DNA of 64,000 nucleotides. Origin: Bradyrhizobium australiense. Lineage in GTDB: Bacteria; Pseudomonadota; Alphaproteobacteria; Rhizobiales; Xanthobacteraceae. The position numbers and the translations under genes are program-made. The stretch spans positions 372,001 through 436,000 of the forward strand of contig NZ_JAAVLX010000007.1 of assembly GCF_013114825.1 (NCBI RefSeq), read 5' to 3'. Numbering within the stretch: position 1 is the stretch's first letter; each line of letters opens with the position of its first letter. This document shows positions 24,242 through 32,130 of this stretch, in pieces. Below the pieces are notes generated by a model that searched no databases, was not told the DNA's origin, and was given only the letters and a program-made list of their open reading frames with translations.

Positions 24242-25156
24242 ATGATTCCCAAAATTCGATTTGGCTGGGCGCGGCTGCCAATGCTGGCGGCCGGCGCAAG
24301 TTTGGCTTCGATGCTGGCTGTGGCGGCACAAACACCGCCGCCAAGCGACGAGCCGGAGATACAGGAGCCTGAAGAAGCCGAGGTGACGCCCAGCGTCAAC
24401 GACGCCGATATCATGAAGGACATCGACGTCGAAAAGCTCGACTGGAGTCAGCTCAATGTCGACGTATCGACCCTCACCGGTCCGCCGCCGAAGGGAAGCG
24501 CCGCGTCGAAAGGCGCTGCCAGCGCGGAGGCGTCCTGGTCCGCCAAGGAGAGACCGAACGGCACCTCCGCGGTGTCGGTCAAGCAATCCATCTCGCCGTT
24601 CTGGGATACGCGCATCGGCGCCGACATGACCGTCGCCCGGCAAGGCACGGCGACGACGTCCGAACTGCTCTCGGAAAAACTCGCCAATGGCGGCAGCCTG
24701 CCGCAATCGTCCGGCACCGCATGGGCGGCGATCACGGCCCCCGGCGTTGCTTCGATTTGGGACAAGACCGCGGTCGAGGCCCGCGTCGATCCCGGATCAG
24801 AGCAGAGCAAGCTCGGCACCTCCTTGAGCAAATCGCTGCCGCTGGACGAGCAATATTCGTTGACGCTGAGGAACGACTACAACCTGATCCAGCAGGGCAT
24901 CATGCCGGTCCCGGGCTTCGTCAACCATCCCTCGCGCAGCTACGAGACCGATCAGTCGGCAAGGCTGAGCATCCTCGATACCGGCACCAGTCTGATCGCG
25001 GGCCAGACGCTATCGACTTCCGATGACAAGTGGCTGCGCAAGGTCGGCGCCGAGCAGAAGCTGTTCGACGGCGTCACCATCTCCGGCTCGATCGGCGAAA
25101 CGCCCTCGGGCGCCGCCAACAAGAGCCTCAGCGCAGGCTTCAAGCGTAGCTGGTGA
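24242..25156 (+). CDS. Putative exported beta-barrel-type protein
   Basis: This 304-residue protein starts MIPKIRFGWARLPMLAAGAS with a signal-like leader ending near AVAAQ, then an acidic, proline-rich spacer (DEPEIQEPEEAEVTPSVNDA). From about residue 95 it alternates short beta-strand-like runs (ISPFWDTRIGADMTVAR, YSLTLRNDYNLI, LSILDTGTSLIAGQTLS) and ends AGFKRSW, a terminal aromatic residue of the kind used by outer-membrane barrels. I recognise no named family; similar proteins occur in Bradyrhizobium. An outer-membrane location is inference. Confidence 0.6.
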   Translation: MIPKIRFGWARLPMLAAGASLASMLAVAAQTPPPSDEPEIQEPEEAEVTPSVNDADIMKDIDVEKLDWSQLNVDVSTLTGPPPKGSAASKGAASAEASWSAKERPNGTSAVSVKQSISPFWDTRIGADMTVARQGTATTSELLSEKLANGGSLPQSSGTAWAAITAPGVASIWDKTAVEARVDPGSEQSKLGTSLSKSLPLDEQYSLTLRNDYNLIQQGIMPVPGFVNHPSRSYETDQSARLSILDTGTSLIAGQTLSTSDDKWLRKVGAEQKLFDGVTISGSIGETPSGAANKSLSAGFKRSW

Positions 25157-25339
25157 GAGCCGAAGTCGTCCCAATTTGACGCGCTTTCCGGCCTCAAGTG
25201 CGCCGCCCCCGAGAAAGAACGACCATTGCCGCAGATTGGCCCAGATGCGGCCAAAATCGGTGGGACAGATGGGACCCGCTCCACTTCGTCGTGCGGGGGA
25301 CGTCCGCGCTCGCCTGAAAGCGAAACAGAGGAATAGCCG

Positions 25340-25756
25340 ATGAACGCCACTATTCGTTCCGAACAAGTTGATTCCAACCCGGAGGTCGACAGCGATCTCG
25401 CCGCCGTATCCGAAGTCGAGGCCGGCATCCGCGATTTCGTTCGCAACGACATCGCCTATCTGCGCCGGCCCGCAGTGGCCCCGGATACTGTGCCGCTCGA
25501 CACCAACGCGGAAGCCACCGTCAACAACGTCAATTCGCTGATCCAGCGTGTCGCGGGTACTTCGCTTGCGGAAATCGAGAAGCTGATTTCCGAACTCGAA
25601 AGCCTCCGCGACCTCCTGCATGCCGAAGGCCAGCGGGTTCAGCGCGAGATCTCGGGCTATGCGCAGCTCAGCCAGGCTGCGATGAAGTCGACGCGCATGA
25701 TCGCCGACAACGTCACGCAATGGAAGCGCGCCGCCGACGGTCTGCGCAACAGCTGA
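25340..25756 (+). CDS. Conserved hypothetical helical protein
   Basis: This 138-residue protein has an N-terminal acidic part (MNATIRSEQVDSNPEVDSDL) and a long helical C-terminal part (EIEKLISELESLRDLLHAEG, VQREISGYAQLSQAAMKSTR) likely to form a coiled coil. No membrane segment or catalytic motif is seen. AGAGGAATAGCCG precedes the ATG. It is followed by a clear intrinsic terminator, so it is its own transcription unit end. Function unknown. Confidence 0.7.
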   Translation: MNATIRSEQVDSNPEVDSDLAAVSEVEAGIRDFVRNDIAYLRRPAVAPDTVPLDTNAEATVNNVNSLIQRVAGTSLAEIEKLISELESLRDLLHAEGQRVQREISGYAQLSQAAMKSTRMIADNVTQWKRAADGLRNS

Positions 25757-25783
25757 TCCCGATCGTTGCAAAAATCTGACACT

Positions 25784-25820
25784 CCGCCGCGTTCCGTACG
25801 GGAGCGCGGCGGTTTTGTTT
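25784..25820 (+). terminator. Rho-independent terminator
   Basis: A perfect 8-base stem CCGCCGCG/CGCGGCGG with a 13-base loop is followed by TTTTGTTT. It lies 28 bases after the stop of the 25340 gene. Confidence 0.85.
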
Positions 25821-25913
25821 GGCAGGGTTCGATCTGAACTTTATAAGCACGGTCGCGTCCAAGGACGGATGTCGTCACGTGACGGCAGGCACCTTTTTAA
25901 GGACACACCGGCG

Positions 25914-26051
25914 ATGCAAAACGTTCAGCCAGACAACATGGATTCAATGCCGTTGCGGCAATCCTCGCATGGCGTGGGCACGATCGTGATCCGCTTCGTC
26001 GGACTGCTGACGCTTGCGGTCGTTGCAATGACGCTGATCTGGAGCCGCTGA
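25914..26051 (+). CDS. 45-residue single-pass membrane protein
   Basis: The frame MQNVQPDNMDSMPLRQSSHG leads into one hydrophobic helix, TIVIRFVGLLTLAVVAMTLI, near residues 23-42. AAGGA lies about 10 bases before the ATG. It faces another tiny membrane protein (26086-26229), whose end is 34 bases away. No family is recognised; helix and ribosome site are the evidence. Confidence 0.5.
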   Translation: MQNVQPDNMDSMPLRQSSHGVGTIVIRFVGLLTLAVVAMTLIWSR

Positions 26052-26085
26052 ACTTCTTCAGCGCTAATTGCTGCGCGATCCGCAA

Positions 26086-26229
26086 CTACTGGCGGACGAA
26101 CGCTGTGTCCTCGATCGTGTAGACGCCGTCGGCATAGGATTTCACCACCATGGTGGCGGTCAACATCACCGCCAGCGTGATAGTTGCAAAGACAAAGCCG
26201 ACGAATTTCAGGCCGCTGCGATCTGCCAT
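26086..26229 (-). CDS. 47-residue single-pass membrane protein
   Basis: The frame reads MADRSGLKFVGFVFATITLA then VMLTATMVVKSYADGVYTIE, one hydrophobic helix near residues 8-27 and a short polar tail. The second of two close ATGs (26229) is chosen because GAGGGG lies 6 bases before it; the ATG at 26235 abuts that site. Function unknown; it resembles short rhizobial inner-membrane peptides. Confidence 0.55.
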   Translation of the reverse strand: MADRSGLKFVGFVFATITLAVMLTATMVVKSYADGVYTIEDTAFVRQ

Positions 26230-26411
26230 TTTCATCCCCTCGGTACTTCCCCTGAGACGCATTTGGCAGGCAGAAAGTTCAAATTGCGTTAGCAAAAATT
26301 CGGTTTCGCGGAGTCATGGATTACGAAGCGCTAACGAAACAATTGGCTAACCATGTTGCCACGGACAGGGGCACGTAGCAGGCGGCTCAGATGAGCCGCC
26401 GGGACTCTGAA

Positions 26412-26891
26412 TTAATCTTTGTTCCGCCGCGGCACGAACGCTGTGGCGAGGAATGAGAACACGACTTCGCCACGCTGGTTGATTCCGGTATTGCGGGCCT
26501 GGAGGATGCCCCATTCGGGACGCTTCTCGGACGTCCGCTTGGTCTCGACCTGATTGGAAAAGCGGATGGTATCGCCCGCCAACACCGGCCTGATCCAGCG
26601 CAATTCACGAAACCCCGGCGACGGCCCCCAAACCGCGACCTTCTCACCGCGCGCCGCGGCCTCTGTCGACAGACGCTTGCCATCAGCAACCAAGAGCTTC
26701 ATGCACACTGCGGCGACGTGCCAGCCCGATGCGGCCAACCCCCCGAACAGGGATTTGCGGCCCTCCTCCTCATCGAGGTGAAAGCGCTGCGGATCGAACT
26801 GCGCGGCAAACCTCTTGATGTCTTCAGCGGTGAAGGTGAACGAGCCGAACTCGCGCCGCGCGCCGATCTCGATGTCCTCGAAGAAATGCAT
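26412..26891 (-). CDS. MaoC-family dehydratase
   Basis: This 159-residue hot-dog-fold protein would hydrate enoyl-CoA or a related thioester. The MaoC pattern is TFTAEDIKRFAAQFDPQRFH with the catalytic Asp of FDPQ and His of HLDE, followed by GGLAASGWHVAAVCMKLL. The second half (ELRWIRPVLAGDTIRFSNQV) is the family's product strand. It starts two bases after the stop of a second MaoC gene, so the two form an operon and perhaps a heterodimer. Confidence 0.88.
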   Translation of the reverse strand: MHFFEDIEIGARREFGSFTFTAEDIKRFAAQFDPQRFHLDEEEGRKSLFGGLAASGWHVAAVCMKLLVADGKRLSTEAAARGEKVAVWGPSPGFRELRWIRPVLAGDTIRFSNQVETKRTSEKRPEWGILQARNTGINQRGEVVFSFLATAFVPRRNKD

Positions 26892-26893
26892 CG

Positions 26894-27355
26894 CTACTCC
26901 GCTCCCGATTCAAGGCGCCGGCGCACGATGATCGGGGACTCCATCTCGCACAGAACAATCCCGGCCGCGTTGCGGATCGTACCCTTGAAGGTCACGATGC
27001 CGGTCTCGGGCCGGCTCTTCGAAATCCTGGCCTGCGCAACGCTGACATCCAGCATCAGGTCGTCGCCTGGACGCAGCGGCGCCAGCCAGCGCATTTCGTT
27101 GACGCCGGGCGAGCCGAGCGAGGCGGTGCGGCCGATAAAGCTGTCGAACAGCATCCGCATCATGAGCGAGCCGAGGTGCCAGCCCGAACCGGACAGACCT
27201 TTGAGCATCGATGCGTTAGCCGCGGCCTCGTCGAGATGCATCGGTTGCGGGTCGTATTCGGCGGCGAAGGCCAAAATCTCATCACGCGTGACGTGGCGCG
27301 GTCCGAACGTGCCGAAATGGCCGGGCGTGAAGTCTTCGAAGGTTAGCGTTGTCAT
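26894..27355 (-). CDS. MaoC-family dehydratase (second copy)
   Basis: This 153-residue paralogue starts at 27355 (MTTLTFEDFTPGHFGTFGPR), where the family begins; the open frame continues to 27502 without homology. It keeps HVTRDEILAFAAEYDPQPMH, GLSGSGWHLGSLMMRM and EMRWLAPLRPGDDLMLDVSV. The catalytic Asp/His pair is in EYDPQPMHLDE. It lies directly upstream of the other MaoC gene. Substrate unknown. Confidence 0.88.
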   Translation of the reverse strand: MTTLTFEDFTPGHFGTFGPRHVTRDEILAFAAEYDPQPMHLDEAAANASMLKGLSGSGWHLGSLMMRMLFDSFIGRTASLGSPGVNEMRWLAPLRPGDDLMLDVSVAQARISKSRPETGIVTFKGTIRNAAGIVLCEMESPIIVRRRLESGAE

Positions 27356-27562
27356 CGATTGAGGATTTGGATTTGAGGATAAGCTGTGGAGAAGCCTGAA
27401 TGTGGCCGTTATTTGCGGCAATCTCAACCCGCCCACCCGCATGGCTCGTTCGCCGACGGCGAGTACCGCGCCCGGCACTCGCCCCTGACTTGCCCGAAGC
27501 AATTTTCGGGGCTAGCCCTGTGCCATCTGGGACCAGGTTTTTGACTCGCCGGAGAACCATCG

Positions 27563-27856
27563 ATGTTAGATTTTCAGGATCTGTTTCAGTGGGATCGCTT
27601 CATTACGCCCACGATCATCAAGACTTTCTACTGGCTGGTCATCGGCTTGATCGTTCTGTTCGGCCTATCCGGAATTTTTTCGGCACTCGCCGCGATGGCG
27701 ATCAGCCCGTTCGGCGGATTCATTCTGCTGTTGTCCTCGATCGCCGGCGTCGTGGTCGGCGTGGTGTTTTCGCGCATCGCCGCGGAATTCATCCTGATCG
27801 TCTTCCGCATCAACGAGCATCTCGGCGCAATCCGGGATCAGGGACAGATGCGGTGA
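27563..27856 (+). CDS. DUF4282 membrane protein
   Basis: This 97-residue protein has an N-terminal FQDLFQWDRFITPTIIKTFY, a first helix WLVIGLIVLFGLSGIFSALA and a second ILLLSSIAGVVVGVVFSRIA, then EFILIVFRINEHL. This is the DUF4282 pattern: FDFxxFxTPxIIKxxY, two helices, and R...E near the second. The family is small, membrane-bound and of unknown role. GGAGAACCATCG precedes the ATG. Confidence 0.85.
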   Translation: MLDFQDLFQWDRFITPTIIKTFYWLVIGLIVLFGLSGIFSALAAMAISPFGGFILLLSSIAGVVVGVVFSRIAAEFILIVFRINEHLGAIRDQGQMR

Positions 27857-27885
27857 AATCTCGCCTCTACGCGTCGTAGTCGAGT

Positions 27886-27985
27886 CCGTCATTCCGGGAT
27901 GGTGCGCACGCACCAGACCCGGAATCTCGAGATTCTCAGGTGCGCGCGCACCATAGTTCGACGCTGCGCGCCGTCCCGGAATGAC
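27886..27985. repeat. Dispersed repeat, copy related to 23095-23205
   Basis: GTCATTCCGGGATGGTGCGC at one end and CCGTCCCGGAATGAC at the other are complementary, and the central GAATCTCGAGATTC palindrome is identical to the other copy. It separates DUF4282 from the end of ychF. Confidence 0.8.
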
Positions 27986-27994
27986 GTCGGCAGT

Positions 27995-29092
27995 TTACGT
28001 ATTAAACCTGAAATGCATCACGTCGCCGTCGGCGACGACATATTCCTTACCTTCCAGCCTGAGCTTGCCGGCGTCGCGGGCGCCGGCTTCGCCGTTCAGC
28101 GCGACATAATCGGCATAGGCGATGGTCTCGGCCCGGATAAAGCCCTTTTCGAAATCGGTATGGATCACGCCGGCCGCCGCGGGCGCCTTGGTGCCGCGGT
28201 GGATCGTCCAGGCACGGGCCTCTTTCGGGCCCACGGTGAAATAGGTGATGAGGTCGAGCAGCTGGTAGCCGGCGCGGATCAGGCGGTCGAGGCCGGCCTC
28301 TTCCAGGCCGAGCGTCTCCAAAAACTCGGCGCGCTCCTCGCGTGACAGGGTCGCGATCTCGGATTCGATCTTGGCCGAGATCACCACCGCGACCGTCCCT
28401 TCCTTCTTGGCGTGCTCGAACACCTGTTTTGAGAAGCTGTTGCCCTCCTTGGCCGAACCTTCCTCGACATTGCAGACATAGAGCACCGGCTTGGAGGTCA
28501 AGAGGCCGAGCATGCCGAAGGTGCGCTCTTCCTCCGGCTTGCGCTCCAGTGCCCGCGCCGGTTTGCCCTCGCGCAGCAGCACCAGGGCGCGATTGACAAG
28601 ATCGAGCTGCTCCTTGGCATCCTTGTCGTTGCCTTTGGCCTTTTTCGCGAGATTGTCGACCCGCTTCTCGAGGCTGTCGAGATCGGCGAGCATCAGTTCG
28701 GTTTCGATGGTCTCGATATCCGCCAAGGGCGCGATCTTGCCCTCGACATGAGTGATGTCGGAATCCTCAAAGCACCGCACGACATGCGCAACCGCATCGA
28801 CCTCGCGGATGGTGGCGAGGAACTGGTTGCCGAGGCCCTCGCCCTTCGATGCGCCGCGCACCAGCCCTGCGATATCGACGAACGTCAGCCGCGTCGGGAT
28901 AATCTGCGCCGAGCCTGCGATCGCCGTCAGCTTGTCGAGTCTCGGATCAGGCACAGCGACCTCGCCGACATTCGGCTCGATCGTGCAGAACGGATAATTC
29001 GCCGCCTGCGCCGCTGCCGTCTCGGTCAGCGCGTTGAACAGCGTCGACTTGCCGACATTGGGCAGGCCAACGATACCGCATTTGAATCCCAT
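27995..29092 (-). CDS. ychF: Redox-regulated ATPase YchF
   Basis: This 365-residue Obg-family P-loop protein begins MGFKCGIVGLPNVGKSTLFN. The Walker A is GLPNVGKST, the G3 is DIAGLVRGASKGEGLGNQFL, and the usual NKxD is replaced by NVEE (YVCNVEEGS), the reason YchF prefers ATP to GTP. A coiled-coil insert (about residues 120-180) and a C-terminal TGS domain (TDFEKGFIRAETIAYADYV) complete it. YchF binds ribosomes and affects oxidative-stress response. It lies downstream of pth and rplY on the same strand, the classical pth-ychF pairing. Confidence 0.96.
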   Translation of the reverse strand: MGFKCGIVGLPNVGKSTLFNALTETAAAQAANYPFCTIEPNVGEVAVPDPRLDKLTAIAGSAQIIPTRLTFVDIAGLVRGASKGEGLGNQFLATIREVDAVAHVVRCFEDSDITHVEGKIAPLADIETIETELMLADLDSLEKRVDNLAKKAKGNDKDAKEQLDLVNRALVLLREGKPARALERKPEEERTFGMLGLLTSKPVLYVCNVEEGSAKEGNSFSKQVFEHAKKEGTVAVVISAKIESEIATLSREERAEFLETLGLEEAGLDRLIRAGYQLLDLITYFTVGPKEARAWTIHRGTKAPAAAGVIHTDFEKGFIRAETIAYADYVALNGEAGARDAGKLRLEGKEYVVADGDVMHFRFNT

Positions 29093-29116
29093 TTCGTCCT
29101 CAATCTCAGTGTTCGT

Positions 29117-29205
29117 CATGCCCGGCCTTGTGCCGGGCATCCACGTCCTTTTCAGCAGCAAGGACGTGGATGGCCGGGACGAGCCCGGCCATGGGAGAGG
29201 TCATG
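29117..29205. repeat. Dispersed palindromic repeat
   Basis: GTCATGCCCGGCCTTGTGCC and GGCATCCACGTCCTT are matched by AAGGACGTGGATGGCCGGGA and GAGCCCGGCCATG. The two arms form a long hairpin in the 108-base gap between pth and ychF. A worn relative is at 54300-54495. Confidence 0.75.
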
Positions 29206-29815
29206 CCGGCTTTTCGCCGTTGTCCTCATTTGACGGAAAGATTCCCTTGGCCTGCAGCGCCAGATGCACCTTGTTCTGGAACGAGGAGTTGTGCCCTGCC
29301 GCCAGCAAGCCCGCATTCTCGGCCACCGCGGCGCACAGGGCTTCCACCCAGGCGCGGTCGCTCTTTGCGAAATCAGAAAGCACGTGGCCGTGCACCAACT
29401 CCTTGATGCCGGGATGGCCGATCCCGAGCCGCACCCGGCGATATTCGTTGCCGATATGCGAGGAGATCGAACGCAGCCCGTTGTGGCCGGCGATACCGCC
29501 GCCGACCTTGACGCGAACTTTCGCCGGCGGCAGTTCGAGTTCGTCCTGAAACACGGTGATGTCGGAGGCTACGAGCTTGAAAAAGTTCGCCGCTTCCTGA
29601 ACCGCGCGCCCGGACTCGTTCATGTAGGTGGTCGGCCGAAGCAGAACGACCTTCTCGCGATCGAGCGTGCCTTCGGATGTCTCGCCCTGAAAACGGCGGC
29701 GCCACGGTGTAAAACCGTGACGCCGCGCAATTTCATCGACGGCCATGAACCCGATGTTGTGCCGGTTGTTCGCGTATTTCGAACCGGGGTTACCTAGACC
29801 GACAAACAGGCGCAT
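29201..29815 (-). CDS. pth: Peptidyl-tRNA hydrolase
   Basis: This 204-residue protein recycles tRNA from peptidyl-tRNA drop-off. The N-terminus MRLFVGLGNPGSKYANNRHN has the catalytic His at residue 19 and Asn at residue 9. The Asp of FQDELELPPAKVRVK and the Asn/Gly-rich block GGGIAGHNGLRSISSHIG follow, then VRLGIGHPG. The last 15 residues are a charged tail beyond E. coli length. It begins 22 bases after rplY on the same strand. Confidence 0.96.
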   Translation of the reverse strand: MRLFVGLGNPGSKYANNRHNIGFMAVDEIARRHGFTPWRRRFQGETSEGTLDREKVVLLRPTTYMNESGRAVQEAANFFKLVASDITVFQDELELPPAKVRVKVGGGIAGHNGLRSISSHIGNEYRRVRLGIGHPGIKELVHGHVLSDFAKSDRAWVEALCAAVAENAGLLAAGHNSSFQNKVHLALQAKGIFPSNEDNGEKPA

Positions 29816-29836
29816 GACGCGGCATCCTGCCGCTGC

Positions 29837-30559
29837 TTACTTCTTCTTGTCGCCACCAGCCGGCGCCTTCGCGCCAGCCGCCGGAGCCGCAGCGCCCGCC
29901 GCAGGCGCGGCAGCAGCAGCCGGAGCGGCACCCGCCGCCGGCGCGGCCGTCCCTGCAGCCGCGGCAGCCGCCGCAGCCTTCTGTTCTTCGGCGTAGCCGG
30001 ACGGCGGCACGATGGTCACAAGCGTCGGATCCTCACGCAACAACGATTTCACGCCGGTCGGCAGCTTGATGTCAGACAGATGCAGCGAGTGGCTGATTTC
30101 CAGCCCGCCGACATCGGCCTCGACATACTGCGGAATGTTGTCGACCGAGCATTCGAGTTCGATGGTGTGGGTAACGATGTTGACGGTGCCGCCGCGCTTG
30201 ACGCCCGGCGAGGTTTCGCCGTTCACGACGTGCAGCGGTACGCTGACGCGGATGGTGGCGCCTTCGCCGAGGCGCAGGAAGTCGACATGAAGCGGGAAGT
30301 CCTTCACCGGATCGAGGTGGAAGTCGCGCGGAATCACGCGGTGCTTCTTGCCCTCGAGATCGATGTCGTAAATCGTGGTCAGGAAACGGCCGGCCAGGAT
30401 GCGCTGGCGCAGTTCCTTGTCGTCGACCGAGATGGTCACGGGGGGCTGGTTGTTGCCGTAGATCACTCCGGGCACTCTCCCGGCGCGACGCTCTGCCCGG
30501 GCGGCCCCCTTGCCGCTCTGCGGACGCGCGGTCGCCTTCAATTCCTTGACGGTCGCCAT
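29837..30559 (-). CDS. rplY: 50S ribosomal protein L25 (CTC-type)
   Basis: The 240-residue long form of L25 binds 5S rRNA. The N-terminal domain has VKELKATARPQSGKGAARAE, RRAGRVPGVIYGNNQPP and HVDFLRLGEGATIRVSVPLH; the C-terminal TL5-like domain has ELECSVDNIPQYVEADVGGL and VTIVPPSGYAEE. The end is an Ala/Pro-rich tail of about 45 residues closing in GDKKK, common in alphaproteobacteria. It heads rplY-pth-ychF. Confidence 0.95.
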   Translation of the reverse strand: MATVKELKATARPQSGKGAARAERRAGRVPGVIYGNNQPPVTISVDDKELRQRILAGRFLTTIYDIDLEGKKHRVIPRDFHLDPVKDFPLHVDFLRLGEGATIRVSVPLHVVNGETSPGVKRGGTVNIVTHTIELECSVDNIPQYVEADVGGLEISHSLHLSDIKLPTGVKSLLREDPTLVTIVPPSGYAEEQKAAAAAAAAGTAAPAAGAAPAAAAAPAAGAAAPAAGAKAPAGGDKKK

Positions 30560-30574
30560 CGTGTTAAGTCCTTG

Positions 30575-30606
30575 TTTTCTAAAAAGTTAAAGGCCGCATC
30601 GCGGCC
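30575..30606 (-). terminator. Terminator-like hairpin just upstream of rplY
   Basis: On the minus strand GGCCGC-GAT-GCGGCC is followed by TTTAACTTTTT. It lies 16-47 bases before the rplY start. It could end transcription from ubiK or act as an attenuator in the rplY leader. Confidence 0.6.
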
Positions 30607-30717
30607 CGTTGGCGTCCCACAGCAAGCCTCCAGGGGTGCGGGGGCTGCAGACGTGCCGGGCTTTTAGCCCCAAAGGGGCGAAATGACAAGGAAATGAAGG
30701 GATTTTTCTTAGGTTAG

Positions 30718-30901
30718 CACCCTCCCCTGGAGGGGGAGGTCGGCACGGATCGAGCGAAGCGAGGTGCGTGACGGGGTGGGGTGATCTCTCTCAACTCGGG
30801 CACTGTTCGGGAGGAAAGACCGTCACCCCGCCCGCCGCGCGGCGTCGACCCACGAGCGAGCTTCGCTCGTCTCGGCCCCCTCCAGGGGAGGGTAAGGGGC
30901 C
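30718..30901. repeat. Large inverted dispersed repeat (reference copy of the family in uvrB)
   Basis: The left element (30718-30784) starts CACCCTCCCCTGGAGGGGGA and ends GGGGTGGGGTGA, like 18877-18930 inside uvrB. The right element contains GAGCGAGCTTCGCTCG (30852-30868), the core of the other uvrB insert, and ends CCCTCCAGGGGAGGGTAAGG, complementary to the left start. The whole fills most of the gap between rplY and ubiK. Confidence 0.8.
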
Positions 30902-31195
30902 CTACCCATCCGCCCTCATGCTGCCGGCATCCGGTGCCGCCGGCGCAATGCCCAGCTTGGCTTCCAGCGCAGCAATCCGGCTCTTGAGCGCCTCATTCTC
31001 CTCGCGCGCCAGGCGGGCCATGTCCTTGACCACGTCGAACTCCTCACGCTTGACGACATCAAGATCGCGCAGGATGCGCTCGGCCTGGTTGCGCATGACC
31101 GTATCGACCTCGCGCTTGACGCCCTGGGCGGCGCCGGCGGCGTCGTTCATCAGACGGCCGATCTCGTCGAAAAACCGATTGCTGGTCTGGGTCAT
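30902..31195 (-). CDS. ubiK: Ubiquinone biosynthesis accessory factor UbiK-like protein
   Basis: This 97-residue protein (BMFP family) reads MTQTSNRFFDEIGRLMNDAA, GVKREVDTVMRNQAERILRD and DMARLAREENEALKSRIAAL, followed by EAKLG. The N-terminal amphipathic helix and C-terminal coiled coil with EN..L...I..LE are family marks. In E. coli UbiK assists ubiquinone synthesis under aerobic conditions and forms a trimer at membranes. It diverges from a dienelactone hydrolase gene. Confidence 0.85.
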   Translation of the reverse strand: MTQTSNRFFDEIGRLMNDAAGAAQGVKREVDTVMRNQAERILRDLDVVKREEFDVVKDMARLAREENEALKSRIAALEAKLGIAPAAPDAGSMRADG

Positions 31196-31380
31196 CTAGA
31201 ACGCTCCGGTCGCTGCAAATTGATCGTGACGGCAAGACAATGGCAATCCCAAGGGAAACGTTCAAGAGCGCCGTTCAAGGCCAACGCGACAGCCGCTCGT
31301 CTTGTCATGCTGCGGTTTCCTTGCAATCGTATCGAACATCCAGCCGGACACCAGAATCACAAAGCAAAAAAGCAACGCCC

Positions 31381-32115
31381 ATGATCGACCAGCAGATCGA
31401 TATTGCGACCAAGGACGGCAAGACCACGACCTTCATTACCCACCCCGAGCGCGGCGGCCCCTTTCCGGTCATCATCTTTTACATGGACGCGCCGGCGATC
31501 CGCGAGGAACTGCGCGACATGGCGCGGCGGCTCGGTACATCGGGTTACTACGTGATGCTGCCCAACCTGTATTACCGCTCCGGCGTCATGGAGCTGGGGC
31601 CAGTCCCGCCGGATCCCGAGGCGCCCGAGCGCAAGCGGATGTTCGGCTTCATGAACTCCATCGATATTCCCATGGTGATGGAGGATACCAAGGCGCTGCT
31701 GGCTTATGCAGAGACTCAGCCTGCTGCAAATACGAAAGCCGTCGGCACCGTCGGCTACTGCATGAGCGGCCGATACGCTGTCAACGCGGCGACGCATTTC
31801 CCGGATCGTGTGAAGGCGGCGGCGTCCATTTACGGGACACATCTCGCGACCGACCAACCCGACAGCCCGCATCTTGCCGCGTCGAAAACCAAGGCCGAAC
31901 TCTACTTTGCCTGCGCCGAGACCGACATCTATGCACCGCAGGAGATCATCGACAAGGTGAAGAAGGCAATGGAAGGCACGAAGAACGAGGTCGAGATCTA
32001 TCCCGGCACACATCACGGATTCGCCTTTCCGAAGCGCCCGGTCTATCGCCGCGACGCCGCCGAGCGGCATTGGGAGCGGCTATTGGCGCTCTATCGCCGC
32101 AACCTCGCGGCCTAG
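31381..32115 (+). CDS. Dienelactone hydrolase family protein
   Basis: This 244-residue alpha/beta hydrolase begins MIDQQIDIATKDGKTTTFIT. The nucleophile motif is GYCMSGR (Cys about residue 123 in GTVGYCMSGRYAV), matching the Cys of dienelactone hydrolase, with Asp in AETDIYAP and His in GTHHGFAFP as the rest of the triad. The family hydrolyses lactones such as dienelactone or related esters. The gene lies 15 bases before lgt, without evident functional link. Confidence 0.92.
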   Translation: MIDQQIDIATKDGKTTTFITHPERGGPFPVIIFYMDAPAIREELRDMARRLGTSGYYVMLPNLYYRSGVMELGPVPPDPEAPERKRMFGFMNSIDIPMVMEDTKALLAYAETQPAANTKAVGTVGYCMSGRYAVNAATHFPDRVKAAASIYGTHLATDQPDSPHLAASKTKAELYFACAETDIYAPQEIIDKVKKAMEGTKNEVEIYPGTHHGFAFPKRPVYRRDAAERHWERLLALYRRNLAA

Positions 32116-32130
32116 GAGGCATCGCACCTG

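Noticed and set aside
23095..27985. Possible CRISPR array from repeated palindromes
   Set aside because: Copies are far apart, lack regular spacers and differ internally; no cas genes are present.
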